38,440 nucleotides of DNA, taken from contig DASCPW010000092.1 in the NCBI GenBank assembly GCA_036012725.1, forward strand, positions 1-38,440. The letters are read 5' to 3'. Shown here piece by piece: positions 1 to 8,713 of the stretch. Position numbers and translations under genes: made by a program. This DNA is from GCA-2686765 sp036012725 (GTDB taxonomy: Bacteria > Pseudomonadota > Alphaproteobacteria > Rhodospirillales > 2-02-FULL-58-16). The notes below the pieces were generated by a model. The model ran no database searches. It saw nothing but the letters and a program-made list of their open reading frames with translations, and was not told the origin of the DNA. Within the stretch, counting starts at the first letter, position 1, and each line of letters starts with the position of its first letter.

Positions 1-140
1 CGGCGGAGATCCGGCTCGGGCTCGCACATCAGGTCCTCGCAACGGACCTCCATGTAACGATCCGGACAGGCCCGGCGGAACGCTCGCGCATTATGCGAGT
101 CATCCTCGATCAAAAGAATGCGAAGAGATTTGTCCGACAT
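1..140 (-). CDS. Response regulator receiver protein, N-terminal part only (runs off the left edge)
   Basis: The first 46 codons are visible, reading leftward from an ATG at 140. They contain the hydrophobic beta-1 strand followed by an acidic pair (LRILLIEDD), which is how CheY-like receiver domains begin. The phosphoacceptor Asp and any output domain lie outside the window. An in-frame GTG four codons upstream is an alternative start. It faces away from pyrB and is not part of that operon. The usual neighbours of pyrB in this class are not two-component genes, so the left flank may be rearranged. Receiver identity is fairly safe; the output function is unknown. Confidence 0.6.
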   Translation of the reverse strand, partial: MSDKSLRILLIEDDSHNARAFRRACPDRYMEVRCEDLMCEPEPDLR

Positions 141-367
141 GCCATCGGCCACTGGCTTTCCTTCCGTCGAACTCACCCGCCGGTTTCACCCATTGCCGGA
201 ACGGCCCACTCAAATTTATTACTAGAGCACTTTGGATAGACTCTAGCTAGCCCCTAACACCACCACCGCCGATCGTCAACATTCCAACGACGATTTGACA
301 ACCGGCGGCGGCCGGGCGCTCGTCTCGCCTTGCTTTGTCGGGCGACAAGGATTTATATTGCCGGCTC

Positions 368-1339
368 ATGAACGACGCCACCCCGGACAACGTTCATTTC
401 CCGCACCGCCATCTGCTCGGTATCGAAGGCCTATCGCCTGACGAGATCACCCTTCTGCTCGACCGCTCGGAAGCTTTCACCGGGCGTGGCAGCGGCGCCG
501 ACAAGACCAAGCTGGTACTGCGCGGCCGGACCGTCATCAACCTGTTTTTCGAGGCCTCGACCCGTACCCGCACCTCGTTCGAGTTGGCGGGCATGCGCTT
601 GGGCGGAAACGTCATCAACATGACGGTGACGACTAGTTCCATCAAGAAGGGTGAGACCCTGATCGACACGGCGATGACCCTCAACGCCATGCGCCCGGAC
701 GTTCTTGTCGTCCGCCATCCCTTTTCCGGGGCGGTGAAGTTGTTGTCCGAAAAGGTCAACTGCGCGGTCATCAACGGCGGCGATGGAAGCCACGAGCACC
801 CGACCCAAGCCCTTCTCGACGCCCTGACCATTCGCCGGCGCATCGGCAGGCTGGCCGGACTGCGCGTCGCCATCAGCGGCGACATCGTCCATTCGCGGGT
901 CGCCCGCTCCAACATTCACCTGCTCACCACCATGGGGGCGACGGTCCGCCTGATCGCGCCCAGGACCCTGATCCCGCCGGCCATAGAAAGGCTGGGAGTA
1001 GAGGTTTTTCACGATATGAAGGAAGGCTTGCGGGATTGCGATATCGTGATGATGCTGCGTTTACAGACCGAGCGCATGCAAGGAAATTTTTTTCCCTCCA
1101 TTAGCGAATATTTTCACTTTTTTGGACTCGACTACGAAAAGCTCTCGAACGCCAAGCCTGATGCCCTGGTCATGCATCCCGGGCCGATGAACCGGGGCGT
1201 CGAAATCGATTCGGAGGTCGCCGACGACATCGGCCGCAGCGTCATCCGCGAACAGGTTGAAATGGGCGTGGCGGTCCGCATGGCCTGTCTTGAATTGCTG
1301 ACCCGCAACCTAGGCGAGGGAGATGCCGATGGCGGCTAA
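368..1339 (+). CDS. pyrB: Aspartate carbamoyltransferase catalytic subunit
   Basis: Cytoplasmic enzyme condensing carbamoyl phosphate and L-aspartate to N-carbamoyl-L-aspartate, the committed step of pyrimidine synthesis. The protein has 323 residues, a normal catalytic-chain length. The carbamoyl-phosphate motif STRTR is at residues 64-68, HPTQ at 144-147 and HPGP at 270-273. I chose the ATG at 368; the frame stays open to a TTG at 335, but that extension is not conserved in the family and neither start has a clear Shine-Dalgarno. It overlaps the next gene, a dihydroorotase-like protein, by about ten bases. In several bacteria such a protein is needed to assemble an active ATCase, so the pair probably forms a complex. 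No pyrI regulatory chain is seen. Confidence 0.95.
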   Translation: MNDATPDNVHFPHRHLLGIEGLSPDEITLLLDRSEAFTGRGSGADKTKLVLRGRTVINLFFEASTRTRTSFELAGMRLGGNVINMTVTTSSIKKGETLIDTAMTLNAMRPDVLVVRHPFSGAVKLLSEKVNCAVINGGDGSHEHPTQALLDALTIRRRIGRLAGLRVAISGDIVHSRVARSNIHLLTTMGATVRLIAPRTLIPPAIERLGVEVFHDMKEGLRDCDIVMMLRLQTERMQGNFFPSISEYFHFFGLDYEKLSNAKPDALVMHPGPMNRGVEIDSEVADDIGRSVIREQVEMGVAVRMACLELLTRNLGEGDADGG

Positions 1340-2651
1340 GGCGAAAGGCGGCCGGGTGGCCTACGTCAATGCCCGCCTTATCGACCCGAGCTCGGGGATT
1401 GACGCCCCCGGCGGCCTTCTCACCGAAGGCGAGGTCATCGCCGATTTTGGTCCCGGCCTTTTTGCCGGCGGCGCCCCGCAAGGAACCGAAACCGTTGATT
1501 GCGGCGGTCATGTTTTATGCCCCGGCCTGGTCGATATTCGGGTGCAACTGCGCGAGCCGGGCGAGGAACATAAGGGAACCCTGGCCTCGGCGGGACGCTC
1601 GGCGGCGGCCGGCGGAATTACCACCATGGTCTGCCTGCCCAACACGGATCCGGTTATCGACAATGTCTCGGTGGTTGAATTCGTCGCTCGCCGGGCGCGC
1701 CAGCTGGGACTGGCCAAGGTCTATCCCTACGGCGCCGTCACTACGGGTCTGAAAGGCAAGGAACTGGCCGAGATGGGAACCTTGGCCGAGGCCGGGGCGG
1801 TAGCTTTTACTGACGGCGTCAAGACGGTATCCGATGCCCTGGTGATGCGTCGTGCCTTGAGCTACGCGTCGACCTTTGGTTTGATTGTCGTTCAGCACCC
1901 GGAGGAGCCGCGGCTGGCCAACGGCGGCGCCATGAATAGTGGCGAAACGGCGACCCGCCTGGGCCTTGCCGGCATTCCCGGTGAGGCCGAGGTGATCATC
2001 GTCGAACGCGACCTGCGTCTGGTCGAAATGACTGGTGGGAGACTGCATTTCGGCCACTTGTCGACAGCCGCCGCTGTCGAGGCGGTCCGCCGGGCAAAAG
2101 CCAGGAAAATCAAAATTACCTGCGACACCGCGCCGCCTTACTTCGCCCTCAACGAAACCGCCGTCGGCGATTACCGGACCTTCGCCAAGCTTTCGCCGCC
2201 CCTGCGTCTGGAAGCCGACCGCCTGGCGGTGGCCGAGGGCATTAAAGACGGCACCATTGATGCCATCGCCTCCGATCACGCCCCCCAGGACGAGGAGGCC
2301 AAGCGCCTGCCCTTTGCTCAGTCGGCGTTCGGCGGCATCGGCCTCGAAACCCTGCTCGCCGTCTCTCTGGGCCTTTACCACAACGACGGCATGCCGCTGA
2401 TCGAGCTGTTACGCCGCCTCACCTGCGGTCCCGCCGACTTGCTGGGCCTGCCGGTCGGGCGGTTGGTCAAGGGCGGGCCCGCCGATCTGACCCTATTCGA
2501 CCTGGAGCGCGGCTGGAAAGTGGATGCCGACGACCTTTTGAGCAAGTCCAAGAACTCGCCCTTCGACGGCTGCCCGGTGCAGGGCATGGTGCTGAGGTGC
2601 GTCATCGACGGGCGTCCGGTATTCGAAGTGGACGGGTCAAAGGTAAAGTGA
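1329..2651 (+). CDS. pyrC: Dihydroorotase-like protein lacking the metal-binding histidines (pseudo-dihydroorotase of an ATCase complex)
   Basis: Amidohydrolase-fold protein of the class I dihydroorotase family, 440 residues, full length. The scaffold is conserved (LREPG, PNTDPVID, GIPGEAE, HLSTAAAV, SDHAP), but key ligands are changed. The HxH pair after the first strand reads R71-V-Q73, the HCED block reads HPEE, and the HH of the TPHH block reads PPY. Asp316 of SDHAP is kept. In Pseudomonas-type operons such a non-catalytic PyrC' is required for ATCase assembly, and I infer that role here; a catalytic pyrC should be elsewhere in the genome. The ATG at 1329 is preferred because AGGGAG lies six bases upstream; an ATG at 1323 is the alternative. 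Its stop overlaps the plsY start (TGATG). Confidence 0.85.
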   Translation: MAAKAKGGRVAYVNARLIDPSSGIDAPGGLLTEGEVIADFGPGLFAGGAPQGTETVDCGGHVLCPGLVDIRVQLREPGEEHKGTLASAGRSAAAGGITTMVCLPNTDPVIDNVSVVEFVARRARQLGLAKVYPYGAVTTGLKGKELAEMGTLAEAGAVAFTDGVKTVSDALVMRRALSYASTFGLIVVQHPEEPRLANGGAMNSGETATRLGLAGIPGEAEVIIVERDLRLVEMTGGRLHFGHLSTAAAVEAVRRAKARKIKITCDTAPPYFALNETAVGDYRTFAKLSPPLRLEADRLAVAEGIKDGTIDAIASDHAPQDEEAKRLPFAQSAFGGIGLETLLAVSLGLYHNDGMPLIELLRRLTCGPADLLGLPVGRLVKGGPADLTLFDLERGWKVDADDLLSKSKNSPFDGCPVQGMVLRCVIDGRPVFEVDGSKVK

Positions 2652-3265
2652 TGCCGGCGGACTCGGAGGTGGACGTCTGGCTTTATCCGGTCGCGGCGGC
2701 GGCCGGGTATGTGTTGGGCTCTATCCCATTCGGCCTGGTGTTGACCCGGCTTACCGGAGGCGCGGATCCACGCCGGACCGGGTCCGGCAACATCGGCGCC
2801 ACCAATGTCTTGCGCACCGGTTCCAGACCCCTGGCGGCGGCGACCCTTGTTCTCGATGCCGGCAAGGGAGCGGCGGCGGTGTTGCTGCTGACCCTCGTGG
2901 ACGGCACGACTGGCCTGCTCGCCGGTTTCTTCGCCGTCATCGGCCACAACTTCCCTGTCTGGCTTAAATTCAAGGGCGGCAAGGGAGTGGCGACAACACT
3001 AGGCCTGCTTTTAGCGGTGGCCTGGCCGGTAGGGTTGCTTTCATGCGCCACCTGGCTGGCGGTGGCGGCATTGTTCAAGTACTCGTCCTTGGCCGCCCTG
3101 GTGGCGCTCGTTCTGTCGCCTCTCTTTATGTCCTTGGTCGCCGTCGGCCCGCCGGTCCACATGGCGACGGCGCTGGCGGTGCTGGCCGTCATCCGCCACC
3201 TGGCCAATATCCAAAGACTTATCAGCGGTAAGGAACCGAAAATCAGTGCCGAAAAAACCGAGTAG
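2651..3265 (+). CDS. plsY: Acyl-phosphate:glycerol-3-phosphate acyltransferase PlsY
   Basis: Inner-membrane enzyme that transfers an acyl group from acyl-phosphate to glycerol-3-phosphate, the first step of phospholipid synthesis. The 204 residues include several hydrophobic segments and the three family motifs: GSIPFG near the N terminus, GSGNIGATN in the first loop, and GHNFPVWLKFKGGKGVAT in the second. The ATG at 2651 overlaps the preceding stop as TGATG, indicating translational coupling. The frame is open further upstream, but that lies inside the dihydroorotase-like gene. The stop codon TAG is followed directly by AGC, giving the TAGAGC string that recurs at gene ends in this window. 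Downstream the usual gene order is broken by a tRNA fragment and a decayed dprA. Confidence 0.95.
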   Translation: MPADSEVDVWLYPVAAAAGYVLGSIPFGLVLTRLTGGADPRRTGSGNIGATNVLRTGSRPLAAATLVLDAGKGAAAVLLLTLVDGTTGLLAGFFAVIGHNFPVWLKFKGGKGVATTLGLLLAVAWPVGLLSCATWLAVAALFKYSSLAALVALVLSPLFMSLVAVGPPVHMATALAVLAVIRHLANIQRLISGKEPKISAEKTE

Positions 3266-3299
3266 AGCGCTTCAAGGTTGAAAATCGGCATCATTGCCA

Positions 3300-3348
3300 T
3301 TGACTTTTAATCAGAGGGTCATAGGTTCGAATCCTGTAGTGCCTACCA
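3300..3348 (+). pseudogene. 3' half of a tRNA-Lys(UUU) gene
   Basis: From the anticodon arm onward this reads as a normal tRNA: loop CTTTTAA (anticodon TTT), anticodon-stem 3' strand, GGGTC variable loop, a T-arm with TTCGAAT loop and paired five-base stem, acceptor 3' strand AGTGCCT, discriminator A and an encoded CCA. The 5' half is absent: no AGGCACT acceptor strand or D-arm precedes it, and the outermost anticodon-stem pair is already lost. Homology therefore begins next to the anticodon loop, a typical crossover zone for tyrosine integrases that use tRNA genes. It is most simply the displaced att half of a lost integration, or a deletion scar. Confidence 0.75.
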
Positions 3349-3353
3349 ATAAT

Positions 3354-3395
3354 AACAATGGCTTATCCGGAAACGGCTAGGCCATTGTTTTTTTT
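3354..3395 (+). terminator. Rho-independent terminator behind the tRNA-Lys fragment
   Basis: Inverted repeat AACAATGGC (3354-3362) and GCCATTGTT (3381-3389), followed by a run of eight T ending at 3395. A smaller CCG/CGG hairpin lies in the loop. Position and form fit the native terminator of the tRNA gene whose 3' half precedes it. As it stands it would end transcription from pyrB-pyrC-plsY before topA. Confidence 0.85.
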
Positions 3396-3410
3396 ATAGC
3401 TACTAAATAG

Positions 3411-3865
3411 CAACCACCAGAGACGATTCCGGCCTCCCTGATCACCGCCCGAATGGCCCTCGAGCAGGGGCGTGAGGTGTTCGCCGTTCCCGGCTCTCCC
3501 TTGGATCCAAGATCCAGGGGGGCAATGATTTGATCCGCCATGGCACAATCATCTGCGAACCCGCCGACGATGTTTTCCGCGTCACCAACGAGGCCGGGCC
3601 CTCCCCCTTAGGCGAAGGGAAATCCCTTGAGCTGACGACACCTTGCGCCACGCCGCCGAGTCAAAAGGAGATTGACTCCGGACGTTCGACGATAGAAGAA
3701 AGCCTTGATTCCGCGCCGGTGATGGTTGACGAACTCATCCGCGATTGCCAATTATCGCCTGCCGTCATCTCTCTGGTCTTGCTGGAAATGGAACTGGCGG
3801 GCCGGTTGGAATGGCATCCGGGAAACCGGGTTTCGCGTCTGTTGCCGCCGGTTTCGCAAAACTGA
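3411..3865 (+). pseudogene. dprA: Remnant of dprA: 5'-truncated and frameshifted
   Basis: DprA/Smf loads RecA on incoming single-stranded DNA during natural transformation. Only the C-terminal part remains, split between frames. Around 3420-3437 the residues DSG and SLITA, contiguous in intact DprA, are in different frames (one extra C). The next piece reads MALEQGREVFAVPGSPLDPR and runs into a stop. A run of six G at 3517-3522, where seven would keep the frame, shifts the reading to GGNDLIRHGTII and the DprA C-terminal winged-helix segment (about 3720-3840). The Rossmann-fold N-terminal part is missing and replaced by the tRNA fragment. dprA is expected between plsY and topA in this class, so this is loss in place. 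The G-run shift alone could be a sequencing error; the truncation could not. Confidence 0.85.
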
Positions 3866-3905
3866 ACGTCGGCGGCAAACCGAGTTTCGGATCAGCGAGT
3901 TAATC

Positions 3906-6464
3906 ATGAATATCGTCATTGTCGAATCGCCAGCAAAAGCGAAAACAATCAATAAATATCTAGGCCGGGACTATACCGTTCTAGCAAGCTATGGGCATGT
4001 TCGCGACTTGCCGTCCAAGGACGGCTCGGTCCGTCCCGACACCGATTTCGCCATGAACTGGGAAGTCGACGCCAAGGCCCGAAAGCATATCAAAAAGATT
4101 GCCGCCGCCGTCAAGGGGGCCGACCGCCTTTACCTCGCCACCGATCCCGATCGCGAGGGAGAGGCCATCTCTTGGCACGTCTGCGAGGTGCTCGGAGGCG
4201 ACAAGGTCTTGAAAGGCGTCGAGGTCAAGCGCGTCGTTTTCAACGAAATCACCAAAAGCGCCATCCTGGAGGCTTTCGCCCATCCCCGCGACTTGGATTG
4301 GGGGCTCGTCGATGCCTACCTGGCACGCCGCGCGCTTGACTATTTGGTCGGCTTCACGCTGTCGCCCATGTTGTGGCGCAAGCTGCCGGGATCGCGCTCG
4401 GCTGGTCGCGTGCAATCGGTGGCGTTGCGGCTGATTTGCGAGCGCGAGATCGAGATCGAGGTTTTCCAGTCACGTGAATATTGGACCGTCGATGCCGAAT
4501 TCATCTGTAAAGACAAGCCGTTCAGCGCTCGCCTGACCCACCTGGGCGGCGACAAACTGGAGAAAATGACGCTTGCCGACGCCAAGGCCGCCAAGGCCGC
4601 CACCGACACCGTCAAGGGCGCCGCCTTTTCCATCGCTCATGTGGAACGCAAAAAATCCCGCCGCAATCCAGCGGCGCCCTTCACCACCTCGACGCTGCAA
4701 CAGGAGGCCTCGCGCAAACTCCATTTCGGCGCCCACCATACCATGCGGATCGCGCAAGAACTCTACGAAGGCGTAAACGCCGGCGACGACAGTGCTGGGC
4801 TGATTACCTATATGCGGACCGACGGCGTGCAGATGGCCGGCGAGGCCATTACCGCCTGCCGCCGCCTCATCGGTGAGGATTGGGGCGACGCCTACCTGCC
4901 GAAATCACCCAGGATCTATAAAAGCAAGGCCAAAAACGCCCAGGAAGCGCACGAAGCTATCCGCCCCACCGATGTCAGCCGCCGCCCCGAAACCGTCACC
5001 CGTTACCTGAACAAGGATCAGCAACGGCTTTATGAATTGATCTGGAAAAGGACCATTGCCAGTCAGATGCAACCCGCCGTGCTCGATCAAGTCGCCGCCG
5101 ATATCTCGTCGCCGGACAAAAAGGTGATTTTGCGCGCCACCGGCTCGGTCGTCGCCTTTGACGGTTTCTACAAGCTCTACCGGGAAGGCCGCGACGACGG
5201 CGGCGGCGAGGACGCGGAGCGCATCCTGCCCGAACTGCAAGTTGGAGAAACCCCGCGGCTTCAGGGCGTCAAGCCGGACCAGCACTTCACCCAGCCGCCG
5301 CCGCGCTTCTCGGAAGCCAGCCTGGTCAAGCACCTCGAGAAGTTGGGCATCGGCCGGCCCTCCACCTATGCCTCCATTCTTTCGGTCCTTCAGGACCGGG
5401 ACTATGTGCGCCTGCACAAACGTCAATTCGTGCCGGAAGACCGCGGCCGTCTGGTAACCGCGTTCCTGAGCAGTTTTTTTAGCCGCTACGTGGAATACAA
5501 CTTCACCGCCGAGTTGGAGGATAAACTGGATGAGATCTCCGGCGGACGCCTCGACTGGAAGGTGGTGTTGCGCGAATTCTGGAGTGCCTTTAGCAAGGCC
5601 ATCGACGAAACCAAGGAACGGAGCATCCGGGAAGTGCTTGATGCGCTCGATGAAATCTTGGTCCCCCACTTCTTCCGCGACGACGGTTCTGGCACCGATC
5701 TCCGCGCCTGTCCGGATTGCGGCGATGGCCGGCTGAATTTGAAATTGGGCAAATACGGCGCTTTCATCGGCTGCTCCAATTATCCCGGCTGCCGTTTCAC
5801 CAAGCCCCTGACGGTGGCCCACGACAAGGACGGCGAGGCAGCAGCCGCCGGCAACGGCCCGAGGCTTCTGGGCACGGACCCGGAGACGCGTCTCGAAGTC
5901 AGCTTGCGCCAGGGGCCTTACGGCTTTTACGTGCAGCTTGGCGCCACCCAGGAGAAGGGTGGGACGCGGCCGAAGCGAGCCTCCCTGCCCAAGGATATGG
6001 ACCCGGAGACACTCGATCTGGAGCGGGCGCTGGCGTTGCTGTCCTTGCCACGCGAGATAGGCCGGCATCCCGAAAGCGGCGAGACGATTACCGCCGGCAT
6101 CGGACGCTACGGCCCTTATATCAAGCACGGCGGGGTCTACCTTTCCCTCAAGGACGGCGACGACGTGCTCGGCATCGGGCTCAACCGGGCGGTGGCGTTG
6201 ATCGCCGACGCGCCCAAGAAGAAGCCGCCGAAATTGATCGGTGAACACCCCGCCAACGGCAAGCCGGTGACTTTGCATTCCGGCCGCTTCGGCCCCTATG
6301 TCCAGCACGGATCCTTGCGCGCCACCCTGCCCAAGGGCGTTGATAAGGACGCCATGGACTTAGATGAGGCTCTCGCCGTCCTCGCCGCCAAAGCGGCGAA
6401 GGGAAAGACCCCGGCGAAGAAAAGACCGGCCCGCAAGAAACCCACCGCCTCCACATCGGTTTGA
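3906..6464 (+). CDS. topA: DNA topoisomerase I (type IA)
   Basis: Relaxes negative supercoils through a transient 5'-phosphotyrosyl bond. 852 residues. The Toprim domain opens the protein (VESPAKAKTI; metal motif DPDREGE at 80-86). The catalytic Tyr is in ITYMRTDG at about residue 302. A single four-Cys zinc ribbon lies near residue 600 (CPDCG then CSNYPGC), followed by three short glycine/aromatic C-terminal repeats with RYGPY or RFGPY cores and a Lys/Pro/Ala-rich tail, the usual alphaproteobacterial form. The ATG at 3906 gives the canonical MNIVIVESPAK start; the frame is open 180 bases upstream, but that part overlaps the dprA remnant. The stop overlaps the likely TTG start of rnr. Confidence 0.97.
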   Translation: MNIVIVESPAKAKTINKYLGRDYTVLASYGHVRDLPSKDGSVRPDTDFAMNWEVDAKARKHIKKIAAAVKGADRLYLATDPDREGEAISWHVCEVLGGDKVLKGVEVKRVVFNEITKSAILEAFAHPRDLDWGLVDAYLARRALDYLVGFTLSPMLWRKLPGSRSAGRVQSVALRLICEREIEIEVFQSREYWTVDAEFICKDKPFSARLTHLGGDKLEKMTLADAKAAKAATDTVKGAAFSIAHVERKKSRRNPAAPFTTSTLQQEASRKLHFGAHHTMRIAQELYEGVNAGDDSAGLITYMRTDGVQMAGEAITACRRLIGEDWGDAYLPKSPRIYKSKAKNAQEAHEAIRPTDVSRRPETVTRYLNKDQQRLYELIWKRTIASQMQPAVLDQVAADISSPDKKVILRATGSVVAFDGFYKLYREGRDDGGGEDAERILPELQVGETPRLQGVKPDQHFTQPPPRFSEASLVKHLEKLGIGRPSTYASILSVLQDRDYVRLHKRQFVPEDRGRLVTAFLSSFFSRYVEYNFTAELEDKLDEISGGRLDWKVVLREFWSAFSKAIDETKERSIREVLDALDEILVPHFFRDDGSGTDLRACPDCGDGRLNLKLGKYGAFIGCSNYPGCRFTKPLTVAHDKDGEAAAAGNGPRLLGTDPETRLEVSLRQGPYGFYVQLGATQEKGGTRPKRASLPKDMDPETLDLERALALLSLPREIGRHPESGETITAGIGRYGPYIKHGGVYLSLKDGDDVLGIGLNRAVALIADAPKKKPPKLIGEHPANGKPVTLHSGRFGPYVQHGSLRATLPKGVDKDAMDLDEALAVLAAKAAKGKTPAKKRPARKKPTASTSV

Positions 6465-8713
6465 TATTGAACAAAGCCAAGTCGAAGACCGCTCCCTTTC
6501 CCAGCCGCGAGCAGGTCCTGGAGTTCATCCAGGAAAGTGGCGGCGGCGCCGGTAAACGCGAGATCATCCGTGCTTTCAGGTTGGACGGAAAACAAAAGAC
6601 ACGGCTCACAAAATTGCTTCATGAGATCAGGGGCGAGGGGTTGATCGGACGCCGCCGCGGCTCCGGCAAACTACCATCCGTTACCGTCGTCGAGATCACC
6701 GGTACCGATATGGACGGTGAGGTGCTGGCCCGGCCGGTGGCTTGGCGGGACGAAGGCGATCCGCCGGTCATCTACATGACGCCGGAGCGCCCTGGGCGAG
6801 CCGCTTCGGGAGTCGGCGACCGGCTGCTGGCAAGGCTCACCCCGGCCGGCGGCGGGACCTATGAAGGGCGGACCATGCGCCGCCTGCCGACGGCGCCGGC
6901 GAGAGTGCTGGGGATCTACCGGAAAGCCGGCGGCGAAGGACGGATCAGGCCCGCCGGGCGTCGCGCCAGGGGCGAATTCATTGTCGGCCCCGATGCCTCC
7001 CACGGCGCCGAGAACGGCGACCTGGTGCGCGCAGACATCCTGCCCGGCCGGCGGCTGGGGCTAAAAAGGGCACGCGTCATCGAGCGCTTGGCAAATACCG
7101 ACGGGCCCAGGTCCATAAGCCTTATCACCATCTTTGATCATGATATCCCGACCGCGTTCTCAGAGGACGCCATCGCCCAGGCGGCGGCCGCCGGCCCGGC
7201 GCCCTTGGATGGCCGCGACGATCTCCGCGCCATACCGCTTGTCACTATTGACGGCGCCGATGCCCGCGACTTCGACGACGCCGTTTGGGCCGAGACCGAC
7301 GACGACCCACAAAATCCCAATGGCTGGCGGTTGACCGTCGCCATCGCCGATGTCGCTTGGTACGTGCGCCCGGGGGACCCTTTGGACGAAACGGCCCGCC
7401 GGCGCGGCAACTCGGTCTACTTCCCCGACCAAGTGGTGCCGATGCTGCCCGAGGCGCTTTCCAACGGCTGGTGTTCCTTGAATCCCGGCGAGGACCGGCC
7501 TTGCCTTGCCGCCCATATGTGGATCGATGCCAGGGGCACCCTGCTCCGCCATCGCTTCTCGCGCGCATCCATGCACTCAGTGGGGCGTTTGACATACAGC
7601 CAAGTGCAAGCGGCCCGCGACGGCGCCCCGGACGATGCGGTGAAACCCTTGATGGCGAGCGTCATTACGCCCCTTTACGGCGCCTACGCGGCGCTGGCCA
7701 AAGGGCGGAAAGGGCGCGGCGTGCTGGAACTTGAGATGCCCGAGCGCCGGGTGGTGGTCGGCAAAGACGGTAATGTCGTTAAAATGGAGACCAAACCCCG
7801 CCTCGACAGCCACAGATTGATCGAGGAATTTATGATAGCCGCCAACGTCGCCGCCGCCGAGACCTTAGAAAAGTTCAAACAGCCCTGCATGTACCGGATT
7901 CACGACGCGCCCACGGATGAAAAGATGGAGGCCTTGCGCCAGTTCCTCGACGGCCTAGACCTCGGACTGGCCAAGGGCCAGATCACCAAAGCGGACCATT
8001 TCAACCGCATCCTCGCCAAGGTCAAGGGCAAGCCCAATGAACGGATGGTCAACGAGATCGTCCTGCGCAGCCAGGCGCATGCCGAATATTCGCCCGCCAA
8101 CATCGGCCACTTCGGCCTGGCGCTCGGGCGTTACTGCCATTTCACTTCGCCGATCCGCCGTTACGCCGACCTGTTGGTCCACCGCGCTCTTGTCGGCGGG
8201 CTTAAACTGGGTGAGGGCGGCCAAAAGCCAGCGTCTGGCGACGATGCCGAAAGGGGCGCCCACCTATCGCAAATGGAGCGCCGCGCCGTCGCCGCCGAGC
8301 GCAGCGCCGTCGACCGTTTCACCGCCGCCTTTCTGGCCGAGCGCGTCGGCGCCCAGTTTACGGCCCGCGTCAACGGCGTTACCCGTTTCGGCCTGTTCGT
8401 AACTTTGGATGACATCGGCGGCGACGGATTGGTTCCGCTCGCCACCCTGCCCGATGATCATTATGTCCACGACACTGGCCGCCATGCCCTCAGGGGACGG
8501 CGGACGAGACGGGAATACCGGCTGGGCGATGAGGTGGAAGTGATCCTGGCTGAGGCCGAGCCGCTCACCGGCGGCCTCATCTTGCATCTTTTGCCCAGCC
8601 AAGGTAAAGCCGGCGGGAAACGGCGCCGGACTGGCGCCGACACGGACCGGACGGTGGCCAAGGGGGGCGTGTCGAGAGCGCCAAAAAAGGCCCGCAAACG
8701 GAAAATCAGGTAG
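6461..8713 (+). CDS. rnr: Ribonuclease R (3'-5' exoribonuclease)
   Basis: Processive 3'-5' exoribonuclease for structured RNA in mRNA and rRNA decay. About 750 residues: an N-terminal winged-helix segment (about 15-70), cold-shock-like RNA-binding region, the RNB catalytic domain (about 250-580) with the metal-binding DARDFDDAV motif near 266-274, a C-terminal S1 domain (about 628-710), and a Lys/Arg-rich tail. The start is either TTG at 6461, overlapping the topA stop (TTGA), or TTG at 6467; neither has a strong Shine-Dalgarno, and coupling to topA favours the first. Its TAG stop shares one base with the GTG start of the following protease. Confidence 0.95.
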   Translation: MILNKAKSKTAPFPSREQVLEFIQESGGGAGKREIIRAFRLDGKQKTRLTKLLHEIRGEGLIGRRRGSGKLPSVTVVEITGTDMDGEVLARPVAWRDEGDPPVIYMTPERPGRAASGVGDRLLARLTPAGGGTYEGRTMRRLPTAPARVLGIYRKAGGEGRIRPAGRRARGEFIVGPDASHGAENGDLVRADILPGRRLGLKRARVIERLANTDGPRSISLITIFDHDIPTAFSEDAIAQAAAAGPAPLDGRDDLRAIPLVTIDGADARDFDDAVWAETDDDPQNPNGWRLTVAIADVAWYVRPGDPLDETARRRGNSVYFPDQVVPMLPEALSNGWCSLNPGEDRPCLAAHMWIDARGTLLRHRFSRASMHSVGRLTYSQVQAARDGAPDDAVKPLMASVITPLYGAYAALAKGRKGRGVLELEMPERRVVVGKDGNVVKMETKPRLDSHRLIEEFMIAANVAAAETLEKFKQPCMYRIHDAPTDEKMEALRQFLDGLDLGLAKGQITKADHFNRILAKVKGKPNERMVNEIVLRSQAHAEYSPANIGHFGLALGRYCHFTSPIRRYADLLVHRALVGGLKLGEGGQKPASGDDAERGAHLSQMERRAVAAERSAVDRFTAAFLAERVGAQFTARVNGVTRFGLFVTLDDIGGDGLVPLATLPDDHYVHDTGRHALRGRRTRREYRLGDEVEVILAEAEPLTGGLILHLLPSQGKAGGKRRRTGADTDRTVAKGGVSRAPKKARKRKIR

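Noticed and set aside
4905..6308. 467-codon open frame on the minus strand opposite topA
   Set aside because: It is the shadow of a GC-rich coding sequence; topA is complete with all motifs, and the antisense translation resembles no family.
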